Assembly (NCBI RefSeq): GCF_013409935.1
Contig: NZ_JACCCO010000002.1
Location: 186,001-250,000 of the forward strand
Direction of reading: 5' to 3'
Source of the DNA: Streptosporangium sandarakinum
GTDB taxonomy: Bacteria > Actinomycetota > Actinomycetes > Streptosporangiales > Streptosporangiaceae
Length of the DNA stretch: 64,000 nt
In this document: piece by piece, positions 57,234 through 64,000 of the stretch
Layout: each line of letters begins with the position of its first letter
Position numbering within the stretch: position 1 is the stretch's first letter
The notes under the pieces: generated by a model
What the model was told of the DNA's origin: nothing
What the model saw: the letters and a program-made list of their open reading frames with translations, nothing else
Databases searched by the model: none
Program-made: the position numbers and the translations under genes

Positions 57234-58102
57234 CACGCCTCCCCGGGGGCGCGTACCACGGCGACGGGGCAGTGGGAGTGGTGCAGCACGCCGTGGCTCA
57301 CCGAGCCGAGCAGGGCGGAGCCGGCGCGGCCCAGCCCGCGGGAGCCGACGACCACCAAGTCCGCGTTCCGCGACGCGTCGCGGATGACCGCGACCGGGTG
57401 CCCGCAGACCGCCGTCTCGGTGACCTCCACCTGCGGGTACTTGTCCCGCCACGGGGCGAGCGCCTCCTGGGTGATGTGCCGCTCGGAGGCGGCGATCTCC
57501 TCGATCAGCGGCGTGTAGGCGGTGGCGCCCGGTCCCACGACGGGCATCTGCCAGGTGTGCACGACATGCAGCCGGGCTCCGCGCCGGGCGGCGTCCTCGA
57601 AGGCGTACTCCAGGGCCGCCGCCGAGTGGGCCGAGCCGTCGAAGCCGACGACGACCTCGCCGAACGGCCGCTCCCTCGGCTCGCCCTTGACCACCACGAC
57701 GGGAACGCTCACACGCCCCGCCAGGGCCAGGGAGACCGAGCCGAGCAGCAGGCCGGTGAACCCGCCGCGACCTCGGCTGCCGACCACGACCTCCCGGGCG
57801 TCGGCGGCCTCGCGGCGCAGGACCTCCACGGTCCTGCCCGGTTCCAGCACGCTGTTCACCTCCAGCTGCGGGGCGTGTTCGTGGGCCAGGTCGACGGCGC
57901 CGTCGAGCATCCCCCGGCAGTACGCGGCCATGGAGTCGTGGAAGCCCGGCGGGGTCTGGAGCGGGAGGTCGTAGGTCCACGGCTCGCACACGTGCACGAT
58001 CCGCAGGGCCCAGCCTCGCCGGACCGCCTCGTCGGCGGCCCATCGAACCGCGGCCCGCGCCGGAGCGGAGCCGTCCGCACCCACCAGTACGTGCGCTGTC
58101 AT
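57233..58102 (-). CDS. Tandem universal stress protein, no. 4
   Basis: A 289-residue two-UspA protein starting MTAHVLVGADGSAPARAAVR. Domain 1 ends VVVGSRGRGGFTGLLLGSVS and domain 2 ends VVVGSRGLGRAGSALLGSVS, both with the ATP-binding pattern. ATG 58102 has an excellent AAGGAGGGTGA site; the open frame to 58180 is unsupported. A DosR-like box is 81 bases upstream. First gene of the USP-CBS-USP unit. Confidence 0.93.
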   Translation of the reverse strand: MTAHVLVGADGSAPARAAVRWAADEAVRRGWALRIVHVCEPWTYDLPLQTPPGFHDSMAAYCRGMLDGAVDLAHEHAPQLEVNSVLEPGRTVEVLRREAADAREVVVGSRGRGGFTGLLLGSVSLALAGRVSVPVVVVKGEPRERPFGEVVVGFDGSAHSAAALEYAFEDAARRGARLHVVHTWQMPVVGPGATAYTPLIEEIAASERHITQEALAPWRDKYPQVEVTETAVCGHPVAVIRDASRNADLVVVGSRGLGRAGSALLGSVSHGVLHHSHCPVAVVRAPGEA

Positions 58103-58182
58103 GTCACCCTCCTTGGGTCCGTCACCGTCCATCCGACACCCGGGCCCGGGGCCGCCGCAGCGGCCGAAGGACCCGTCCACCC

Positions 58183-58196
58183 GGGACTTCCGGTCC
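58183..58196. promoter_or_regulatory. DosR-like box upstream of the USP-CBS-USP unit
   Basis: GGGACTTCCGGTCC agrees with GGGACTTTNGGCCCT at 12 of 14 positions and is close to palindromic. It lies 81 bases before the start at 58102, nearly the same distance as the box at 55693 from its gene. A weaker GGGTCCTTCGGCC-like sequence is nearby at about 58164-58176. Confidence 0.6.
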
Positions 58197-58271
58197 GGGT
58201 GCCGGTACCGTCCGTGTGCCCGTCCGTGTGCCCGGCGCGGGGCGGCGCGGGCGCGCCGCGGCCGCGCACCC

Positions 58272-59183
58272 TCACTCCTCCCCCGGGGACGGCACCACCG
58301 CGACCGGGCAGTGGGCGTGGTGCAGCACGCCGCGGCTGACCGAGCCCAGCACGAGCGAGCCGAGCCCGGCCAGGCCGCGCGAGCCGACGACCACGAGGTC
58401 GGCCTGAGCCGAGGCCTCGCAGAGGGCGGACACCGGGTGGGCGCAGATCGACGTCTCGGCCGTCTCCACCTGGGGGTGGTCCCTGATCCACGACTCCAGC
58501 ACCCCGCGCACCGCCTCCCGGCCGGAGGCGAGGGCGTCCTCGGCCAGCGACGAGCAGCCGGCCGCGTACGGGGTCATCACGGGCGCGTGCCAGGCGTAGA
58601 CCACGCGGAGGCGGGCGCCGCGGCGGGCGGCCTCGGCGAAGGCGTACTCCAGCGCGGCGCGGGACTCGGCCGACCCGTCGAAGCCGGCGACGACCTCGCC
58701 CTGCACGGCCTCCTGGGCGCCGCGCACCACGACCACGGGACAGGCCGCCCGGCCGGCCAGGCCCACCCCGACCGACCCGACCAGCATGCCGGCGAAACCG
58801 CCCAGGCCCCGGCTGCCGACGACGACCTGGGCCGCCTCGCGGGACTCCTCCAGCAGCGTCTCGATGATCCGCCCGGTGACGAGCACGGGCGTCACCTCCA
58901 CGCCGGGCGCCTGATCGCGGGCCAGGTCCACGGCGGTGGCGAGCATCTCCTCGCAGGCGCGCGACACGCCCACGGGCGCTCCGGGCACCCGTGCGCCGGG
59001 CACCTGCGCTCCGGGCGCCTGGACACCGGGCACCTGCACGTACGGCAGGTCGTAGGCCCACGGCTCGCAGACGTGGACGACGCGCAGGCCGCACCCGCGC
59101 CGGGCGGCGTCGTCGGCCGCCCACTTCACCGCGATCGACGCCGGCCTCGATCCGTCCGTGCCGGCCACCACCTGCCCGCCCAT
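58272..59183 (-). CDS. Tandem universal stress protein, no. 5, with VPGxQ insert
   Basis: A 303-residue two-UspA protein. Domain 1 ends VVVGSRGLGGFAGMLVGSVG and domain 2 VVVGSRGLAGLGSLVLGSVS. Residues 49-72 are a repetitive insert (VQVPGVQAPGAQVPGARVPG...) encoded by a 15-base tandem repeat at 58977-59039; it replaces the normal loop between strand and helix of domain 1. ATG 59183. It follows the next universal stress protein gene by 18 bases and is the last member of the formate-dehydrogenase transcript if that reads through. Confidence 0.9.
   Translation of the reverse strand: MGGQVVAGTDGSRPASIAVKWAADDAARRGCGLRVVHVCEPWAYDLPYVQVPGVQAPGAQVPGARVPGAPVGVSRACEEMLATAVDLARDQAPGVEVTPVLVTGRIIETLLEESREAAQVVVGSRGLGGFAGMLVGSVGVGLAGRAACPVVVVRGAQEAVQGEVVAGFDGSAESRAALEYAFAEAARRGARLRVVYAWHAPVMTPYAAGCSSLAEDALASGREAVRGVLESWIRDHPQVETAETSICAHPVSALCEASAQADLVVVGSRGLAGLGSLVLGSVSRGVLHHAHCPVAVVPSPGEE
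58977..59039 (-). repeat. 15-base tandem repeat inside the universal stress protein gene
   Basis: About four units of 15 bases, each encoding five residues of the form (V/A)-(Q/R)-(V/A)-P-G, with a partial unit at the end. Located in the first domain of the gene at 58272. Copy-number change would keep the frame. Confidence 0.8.
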
Positions 59184-59201
59184 GGCTTCCTCCCGTCCGT
59201 G

Positions 59202-60203
59202 TCACCGGCCCCTGTCCCCTGCTCCCGGGGACATGCTCCCGGGGGATCCGTGCTGTCGGGGGTCCGCCGTCGGGGGCCCGCTCCCGGAGAGATCTGCTCT
59301 CAGGGACCCGCCGGGCCCGGCGGGTCCCGCGGCGGGGGGCACGACCGCGACGGGGCCGGAGGCATGCCTGACCAGGGAACGGGTCATCAGCCCCAGGTGC
59401 CCGGACAGCAGCGCCGACCGCCCGGCCCCGGCCACGAGGAGGGTCGCCTTCGCCGACGCGTCCAGCAGCGACTCCTTCGGCGCGGTGGTGCTGAGGCAGA
59501 CGTCGACGGCGACCTTCGGGTACTTCTCCTGCCAGCCGGCGAGACGCTCGTCCACCCACTCCCGGCAGACCCGGGCCGAGTCGTCGACGTCGGGCAGCGG
59601 GGCCATGGCGACGCCCCACGCCGTCAGGTGGTGCGGATGGCCGGCGTGCATGACGAGCAGCCGCAGCCGCCGCAGGGCCGCCTCCTCGAAGGCGAACTCC
59701 AGTACCTCGCCGCCGGTGGTGTCCTTCAGGCCGAGGACCACCGGGCCGGGATGCAGCGGCACGGGGATCGGGCCGGTCCCACGGGTGATGAGCACCGGGG
59801 CCCGCGCGTGGGCGGCGACGGCGGAGGCCGTGGAGCCGATCACCGACCGGGCCGGGGCGTTCCGGCCGCGGGAGCCGATCACGACGAGCTCGGCGTCGGC
59901 GGACAGCTCCACCAGCCGCCGGGCCGCGGGCCCCTCGTAGAGGTCGGTGGCCACCTCCACGATCGTGCTGCACGCCCGGGCGCAGTCGGCGCCGTGCCGT
60001 AGCACCCGCCCGGCCGCCGCCCGGCCCCGGTCCCCGGCGTCCTCGCCGGCCTCGCCGTACGGCCACTGCCAGGCGTGGACGACGGTCAGCGGAAGCCGTC
60101 TGAGCTCGGCCTCGTCCATGGCCCACTCCAGGGCCTGCAGCGAGTGGTCCGAGCCGTCGTAGCCGGTCACGACCCTGCGTCGTCTCGTCCGCGGTTTCGC
60201 CAT
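59202..60203 (-). CDS. Tandem universal stress protein, no. 6 (divergent second domain)
   Basis: A 333-residue protein. Domain 1 is canonical (RRVVTGYDGSDHSLQALEWA ... VIGSRGRNAPARSVIGSTAS). Domain 2 is degenerate: the ATP loop is AGAGRSALLSGHLGLMTRSL instead of GSRG..., so nucleotide binding may be lost there. The N terminus is basic (MAKPRTRRRRVV) and the last 40 residues are a Pro/Gly/Ser-rich tail. ATG 60203. It starts 57 bases after the formate dehydrogenase alpha gene, on the same strand, and is 18 bases from the next USP, so it is probably part of that operon. Confidence 0.88.
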   Translation of the reverse strand: MAKPRTRRRRVVTGYDGSDHSLQALEWAMDEAELRRLPLTVVHAWQWPYGEAGEDAGDRGRAAAGRVLRHGADCARACSTIVEVATDLYEGPAARRLVELSADAELVVIGSRGRNAPARSVIGSTASAVAAHARAPVLITRGTGPIPVPLHPGPVVLGLKDTTGGEVLEFAFEEAALRRLRLLVMHAGHPHHLTAWGVAMAPLPDVDDSARVCREWVDERLAGWQEKYPKVAVDVCLSTTAPKESLLDASAKATLLVAGAGRSALLSGHLGLMTRSLVRHASGPVAVVPPAAGPAGPGGSLRADLSGSGPPTADPRQHGSPGSMSPGAGDRGR

Positions 60204-60260
60204 GCTGTTCCCCTCGATGCTCCTCTCGATGCCCGTGTCCGGGGACGGCGGGCGGCCGTC

Positions 60261-63029
60261 TCAGCCGCCCCTGGCCAGCCGTACCGCCGTCACCTTGTAC
60301 TCCGGGCACGACGTCACGGTGTCGGTGTGGTCGGAGGTGAGGGTGTTGACCCCGCTTCCGGGGAAGTGGAACGCGCAGAACACCTGCCCGGGGGGCACCT
60401 CGTCGGTGAGCCGCGCGAGCAGCGTGGCCCGGCCGTGCCGGCTCTCCACGACCACCGGCGCGCCGTCGGCGAGGCCGTGCCGGGCGGCGTCGGCCGGGTG
60501 CAGGTCGAGCCGGTCGCCGGGGTCCAGCAGGAGGTTGCCCGTACGGCGGGTCATGGTGCCGGAGTTGTAGTGCGCCCAGCGCCGCCCGGTGACCATGACC
60601 AGCGGGTAGCGGTCGTCCGGCGTCTCACCCGGCGGCAGGTACGGCGGGGCGGCCAGGCGGGCCAGACCGTCGGGGGTGGCGAACCGCTCCCGGTACAGGC
60701 GCGCCTCCCCGGGGGCGGCGGGGTCCGGGCACGGCCAGGGGACGGCGCCCTCGGCGTCCAGCCGCTCGTGCGACAGCCCGGCGAACAGCGGGGCCACCCG
60801 GGCGCATTCGGCCAGCGCGGCGGCCGGGGTGGGGCAGCCGAGGTCCGCGCCGAGCGCGGCGGCGACGGCGTGGATCACCGCGAAGTCGGACATGGCCTCC
60901 CCCGGTGGGTCGAGCGCGGGGCGGACCCGCTGGAAGCGGCGGTCGAAGTTGACGAAGGTGCCATCCTTCTCCAGCCACGACGTCACCGGCAGCACGACGT
61001 CGGCGCGGCGCGCGGTCTCCGACGGGAACAGCTCCTGGCAGATCACCAGCGGGCAGGCGTCGAGCGCCTCGGCGACCCGGCCCGCGTCCGGGTCGGTGGC
61101 GCAGACGTTCTCCCCCATGATCCACAGCGCCCGCAGCGTCCCGGCGCGGGCGGCGGCGAACATCTCCGGGATACGCATGCCCGGCCGTTCCGGGACCGGA
61201 GCGCCCCAGACGGCCCCGGCCCGCCGCCGGGCGGCCGGGTCGGTGACCCTGCCGTAGCCGGGCAGCGTGTCGGGCAGCGCACCCATGTCGGAGGCGCCCT
61301 GGACGTTGTTCTGGCCGCGCAGCGGGTTGATCCCGAAGCCGCGGCCGGTGCCGACCGCGCCGCGCAGGATCGCCAGGTTGGCCAGCGCCCGCACCCCGTC
61401 TGTGCCGTGCAGGTGCTCGGTGACGCCGAGGCCGTAGACGATCGCGGGGCGCTCGGCCCGGCCGTACAGGCGGGCGGCGGCCACCAGGTCGGCGGCCGGG
61501 ACGCCGGTGAGGGCGGCCACCCGCTCCGGCGGGTAGCCGTCGAGGAGCACGGCCAGCTCCGGCAGGCCGGCGGCGCGCCGCCGCAGGAACTCCTCGTCGA
61601 TCATCCCCTCGGTCAGCAGGACGTGCGCCAGCCCGTGGAACAGGGCGACGTTGGTTCCGGGGCGGGGCCGCAGGTGCACGTCGGCGTGGCGGGCCAGCCC
61701 GACGGTCCGCGGGTCGGCGACGACCAGCCGCGTCCCCCGCTCCAGGACCTGCCGCAGCAGCCGGGCGCCGGCCACCGGGTGGGCCTCGGCCGGGTTGGCG
61801 CCGGCCAGCAGCAGGCAGTCGGCGCGCTCGACGTCCTCGAAGGCGTCGGTGCCGCCGGGCAGGCCCAGGGAGGCGGTCAGCCCGGCCGCCGAGGGCGAGT
61901 GGCACAGCCGGGAGCAGTTGTCGATGTTGTTGGTGCCGAGGACGACCCGCATGAGCTTCTGCAGCAGGTAGTTCTCCTCGTTGGTGGCCCGCGCCGAGGA
62001 GATCGCCGCCACCGCGCCGGGGCCGCCCCCGGCGACGGCGGCCCGCAGTCCCCGGGCGACGCGGTCGAGCGCCTCGGCCCAGGTGACCTCCTCCAGGCGG
62101 CCGTCGCGGCGCAGCAGCGGCCGGGTGAGACGGTCCGGTGAGCGCAGGAAGCCGTGGGCGAAGCGGCCCTTGACGCAGGCGTGGCCGCGGTTGACCGGGC
62201 CGTTTCGGTCGGGCAGCACGGCCGCCACCTCGCCGTCGCGGGTCAGCACTTCCAGCGAGCAGCCGACGCCGCAGTAGCCGCAGGTGGTGCGGGTGCGCGC
62301 GGTCACCGCCGCCCGGCCGCCGAGCGGCAGGCCGGGCTCGGTGAGCGCGCCGGTGGGGCAGGTGTCGACGCAGCCGCCGCAGGCCACGCAGTCGGAGTCG
62401 ATCCACGGCCCGCCCGTTCCCGGGGCGACGACCGTGGCGGCGCCGCGGCCGGTCAGCGTGAGGGCGAAGGTGCCCTGGACCTCGGCGCACATGCCCACGC
62501 ACCGGCCGCAGGCGATACACAGGTCGCGGTCGAGGCGGACGTAGGGGTGGCTGTCGTCCCGCCCGCGCCCGCCCGGCGCGCGGGCGGCCTCCGGCCCGAC
62601 GCCGAGCGCCCGGCACGCCCCGGCCAGCTCGCTGTCGGCGTCGCCGGCCAGGGCGCGCGGCGGCAGGCCCGCCACGATCAGCTCCACGGCCTCGCGGCGC
62701 AGCCCCGTCATCTCGCCCGAGGCGACCTCCACGGAGGCGCCGCCGGCCGCCGGGGTCACGCAGGCGGCCACGACGTGCCCGCCGGCCCGCACCAGGCAGG
62801 TACGGCAGGAGCCGGCCGGTGACAGGCGGTCGTCGTGGCACAGCGCGGGCAGCGTCGCCGGCCCGACCCCGGCGGCGCGCGCCGCGTCCAGCAGCGAGGC
62901 GTCCTCGCCCACCTGGACGACGACACCGTCCACCGCGATCTTCACCGCCGCCGCCCCGGGGGCCGTACCGGAGCCCGTCCCGGGGGCCGCCGCCCGGGGG
63001 CTCTTCGCCCGCGGCGGGCCGGGGCTCAC
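60261..63029 (-). CDS. NAD-type formate dehydrogenase alpha subunit
   Basis: A 922-residue molybdopterin enzyme of the FdsA/FdhF type that oxidises formate to CO2 (or the reverse). The N-terminal ferredoxin-like domain has CHDDRLSPAGSCRTC; then two 4Fe-4S motifs (CIACGRCVGMC and CVACGGCVDTC). The Mo-bisPGD catalytic part has a further cluster (CGYCGVGCSLEVL) and the active-site Cys in CSRLCHSPSAAGL, so it is a Cys enzyme rather than selenocysteine. The C-terminal domain starts PLVMVTGRRWAHYNSGTMTR. GTG 63029 overlaps the beta-subunit stop as GTGA; the open frame to 63653 is spurious. The universal stress protein at 60203 follows. Confidence 0.93.
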   Translation of the reverse strand: MSPGPPRAKSPRAAAPGTGSGTAPGAAAVKIAVDGVVVQVGEDASLLDAARAAGVGPATLPALCHDDRLSPAGSCRTCLVRAGGHVVAACVTPAAGGASVEVASGEMTGLRREAVELIVAGLPPRALAGDADSELAGACRALGVGPEAARAPGGRGRDDSHPYVRLDRDLCIACGRCVGMCAEVQGTFALTLTGRGAATVVAPGTGGPWIDSDCVACGGCVDTCPTGALTEPGLPLGGRAAVTARTRTTCGYCGVGCSLEVLTRDGEVAAVLPDRNGPVNRGHACVKGRFAHGFLRSPDRLTRPLLRRDGRLEEVTWAEALDRVARGLRAAVAGGGPGAVAAISSARATNEENYLLQKLMRVVLGTNNIDNCSRLCHSPSAAGLTASLGLPGGTDAFEDVERADCLLLAGANPAEAHPVAGARLLRQVLERGTRLVVADPRTVGLARHADVHLRPRPGTNVALFHGLAHVLLTEGMIDEEFLRRRAAGLPELAVLLDGYPPERVAALTGVPAADLVAAARLYGRAERPAIVYGLGVTEHLHGTDGVRALANLAILRGAVGTGRGFGINPLRGQNNVQGASDMGALPDTLPGYGRVTDPAARRRAGAVWGAPVPERPGMRIPEMFAAARAGTLRALWIMGENVCATDPDAGRVAEALDACPLVICQELFPSETARRADVVLPVTSWLEKDGTFVNFDRRFQRVRPALDPPGEAMSDFAVIHAVAAALGADLGCPTPAAALAECARVAPLFAGLSHERLDAEGAVPWPCPDPAAPGEARLYRERFATPDGLARLAAPPYLPPGETPDDRYPLVMVTGRRWAHYNSGTMTRRTGNLLLDPGDRLDLHPADAARHGLADGAPVVVESRHGRATLLARLTDEVPPGQVFCAFHFPGSGVNTLTSDHTDTVTSCPEYKVTAVRLARGG

Positions 63030-64000
63030 GGGTCCCACCCTTCGAGGCGGTCGCCGTAGGCGCGGGCGAGGCTGCGCACGGCGGCGGGGACCCGGCGGCC
63101 GAAGGCGCACAGGCTGGCCTGATCCATCACCCGCAGCAGCCGCGCGTACTCCTCGCCGGGCGGCCCGCCGTACCCGGCGATCTCCAGGCCGCGGCGGGAG
63201 CCGACGCGGCAGGGCGAGCAGGCGCCGCAGCTCTCGGCGGCGGCGAAGGCCCACACGTGGCGCAGCACGTCGCGCGGGGCCGGGCGCCGGTCGAAGGCGA
63301 CCAGGCCGGCGTGCCCGAGCGCGGCGCCGCGGGCGGCCAGATCCGCCTCGGTCAGCGGCACGTCCAGCCGGTCGGGGGCCAGGAAGCCGCCCAGCGGACC
63401 TCCGACCTGCAGGGCGGCGAGCTCCGCGCCGTCGCGCAGGCCGCCGCCCAGTTCGGTGACGATGCGCGACAGCGGCGTGCCCAACTCGACCTCGTGGCAG
63501 CCGGGGCGGGCGAACCGCTCCGACAGGCAGACCAGCTTCGTGCCGGTCTCGGCCGGGGTGCCGCGGCGGGCGTAGGCGGCGCCGCCCCGGCGCACGATCC
63601 ACGGCACGGCGGCGAGCGTCTCGATGTTGCCGACCACGGTCGGGTCGCCCCACAGCCCCTCCTGGACCGGGTACGGCGGGCGGGGCCGGGCGCAGCCGCG
63701 CTCCCCCTCCAGCCCGGCGATGAGGGCGGTCTCCTCCCCCGCGACGTAGGAGCCGGCTCCCGCGACGACGTGGACGTCGAGGCCGGCGCCGGTGCCGTGG
63801 ACGTCGAGACCCAGGTGCCCGGCGGCGTGGGCCCGGTCCACCGCGGCCCGCATCGCGGCCAGCGCCAGGGGGTACTCCGAGCGCACCAGCACCACGGCCC
63901 GGCGGGCGCCGCAGGCGAAGCAGGCCAGCGCGATCCCCTCCAGCACCCGGTCGGGGTCGGACTCCATCAGCAGCCGGTCGGCGTAGGAGCCCGGGTCCCC
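63026..64000 (-). CDS. Formate dehydrogenase beta subunit, NuoF-like (partial)
   Basis: At least 324 residues, with the N terminus beyond the right edge of the window. It resembles FdsB/NuoF, the diaphorase subunit that reduces NAD+ via FMN. Visible motifs are ACFACGARRAVVLVRSEYPL, VAGAGSYVAGEETALIAGLE and the C-terminal 4Fe-4S motif ESCGACSPCRVGSRRG with a fourth Cys in DQASLCAFGRR. Family members also have a gamma subunit (thioredoxin-like 2Fe-2S), either fused at the N terminus or encoded upstream, outside the window. Its stop overlaps the alpha start (63026-63029), so the genes form an operon. Confidence 0.92.
   Translation of the reverse strand, partial: GDPGSYADRLLMESDPDRVLEGIALACFACGARRAVVLVRSEYPLALAAMRAAVDRAHAAGHLGLDVHGTGAGLDVHVVAGAGSYVAGEETALIAGLEGERGCARPRPPYPVQEGLWGDPTVVGNIETLAAVPWIVRRGGAAYARRGTPAETGTKLVCLSERFARPGCHEVELGTPLSRIVTELGGGLRDGAELAALQVGGPLGGFLAPDRLDVPLTEADLAARGAALGHAGLVAFDRRPAPRDVLRHVWAFAAAESCGACSPCRVGSRRGLEIAGYGGPPGEEYARLLRVMDQASLCAFGRRVPAAVRSLARAYGDRLEGWDP

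Noticed and set aside
57234-58043. Long upstream extension of the CBS protein
   Set aside because: Overlaps universal stress protein no. 4 out of frame; the CBS domain starts at ATG 57233.
59290-59330. GGGACCCGCCGGGCCC sequence as another DosR box
   Set aside because: Spacing is two bases too long and it lies within the coding end of a universal stress protein.
63030-63653. N-terminal extension of formate dehydrogenase alpha
   Set aside because: Lies over the beta subunit in another frame; the GTGA overlap fixes the start at 63029.

Overview
The window is about 64 kb of very GC-rich DNA (GTG starts are common, third positions are nearly always G or C) from the chromosome of a filamentous actinomycete. 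I infer Streptosporangiales or a close relative, from the GarA-FtsR-BFN-MerR-gcvP neighbourhood, an HrdB-type principal sigma factor, a DUF5999-type small protein, a fused trpEG with a peptide attenuator and the abundance of tandem universal stress proteins. I see no prophage, transposase, CRISPR array, rRNA or tRNA. Most genes are housekeeping or stress genes on the minus strand, with many 4-base stop/start overlaps.

Layout. 0-8 kb: end of a LuxR-type regulator, then a minus-strand chaperone operon dnaK-grpE-dnaJ(cbpA-like)-cbpM-clpB, a stress membrane protein sharing a 20-base upstream motif with dnaK, and a DedA protein. 8-12 kb: menaquinone genes menD, menB and menE. 13-14.5 kb: principal sigma factor with a GGAAC-N18-GTT (ECF-type) promoter. 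14.6-21 kb: small regulators, enzymes and hypothetical proteins. 21-27 kb: gcvP behind a tandem glycine riboswitch, then the conserved MerR-BFN-MerR(FtsR)-GarA block. 27-31 kb: nucleotidyltransferase/phosphomannomutase fusion plus CDP-alcohol phosphatidyltransferase. 31-42.7 kb: two-component system, methyltransferase, acyl-CoA dehydrogenase, an enoyl-CoA hydratase with a C26-type amidotransferase lacking its cysteine, flavohemoglobin, MFS/ArsR pair, AraC. 42.7-46 kb: thyX and a trpEG fusion with a complete Trp leader peptide and attenuator. 46-48 kb: WYL regulator and SDR.

48-64 kb is the most distinctive part: an apparent hypoxia/dormancy island on the minus strand. It holds six tandem-domain universal stress proteins, two CBS-domain proteins, an Acg-type nitroreductase, a P1B-type ATPase fused to a hemerythrin domain, an ArsB/NhaD-type permease and an NAD-type formate dehydrogenase. 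Three intergenic gaps carry sequences resembling the DosR/DevR box (GGGACTTTNGGCCCT type), so the island looks like a DosR-like regulon. The regulator itself is not in the window.

Other structures seen directly: a GC-rich element of about 115 bases present four times, beginning right after the stop codons of three genes and predicted to fold; a 9-base minisatellite at 51.0-51.15 kb; and palindromes suited as operators beside ArsR, TetR and other genes. Starts were chosen from ribosome-binding sites, overlaps and family lengths; ambiguous ones are flagged.
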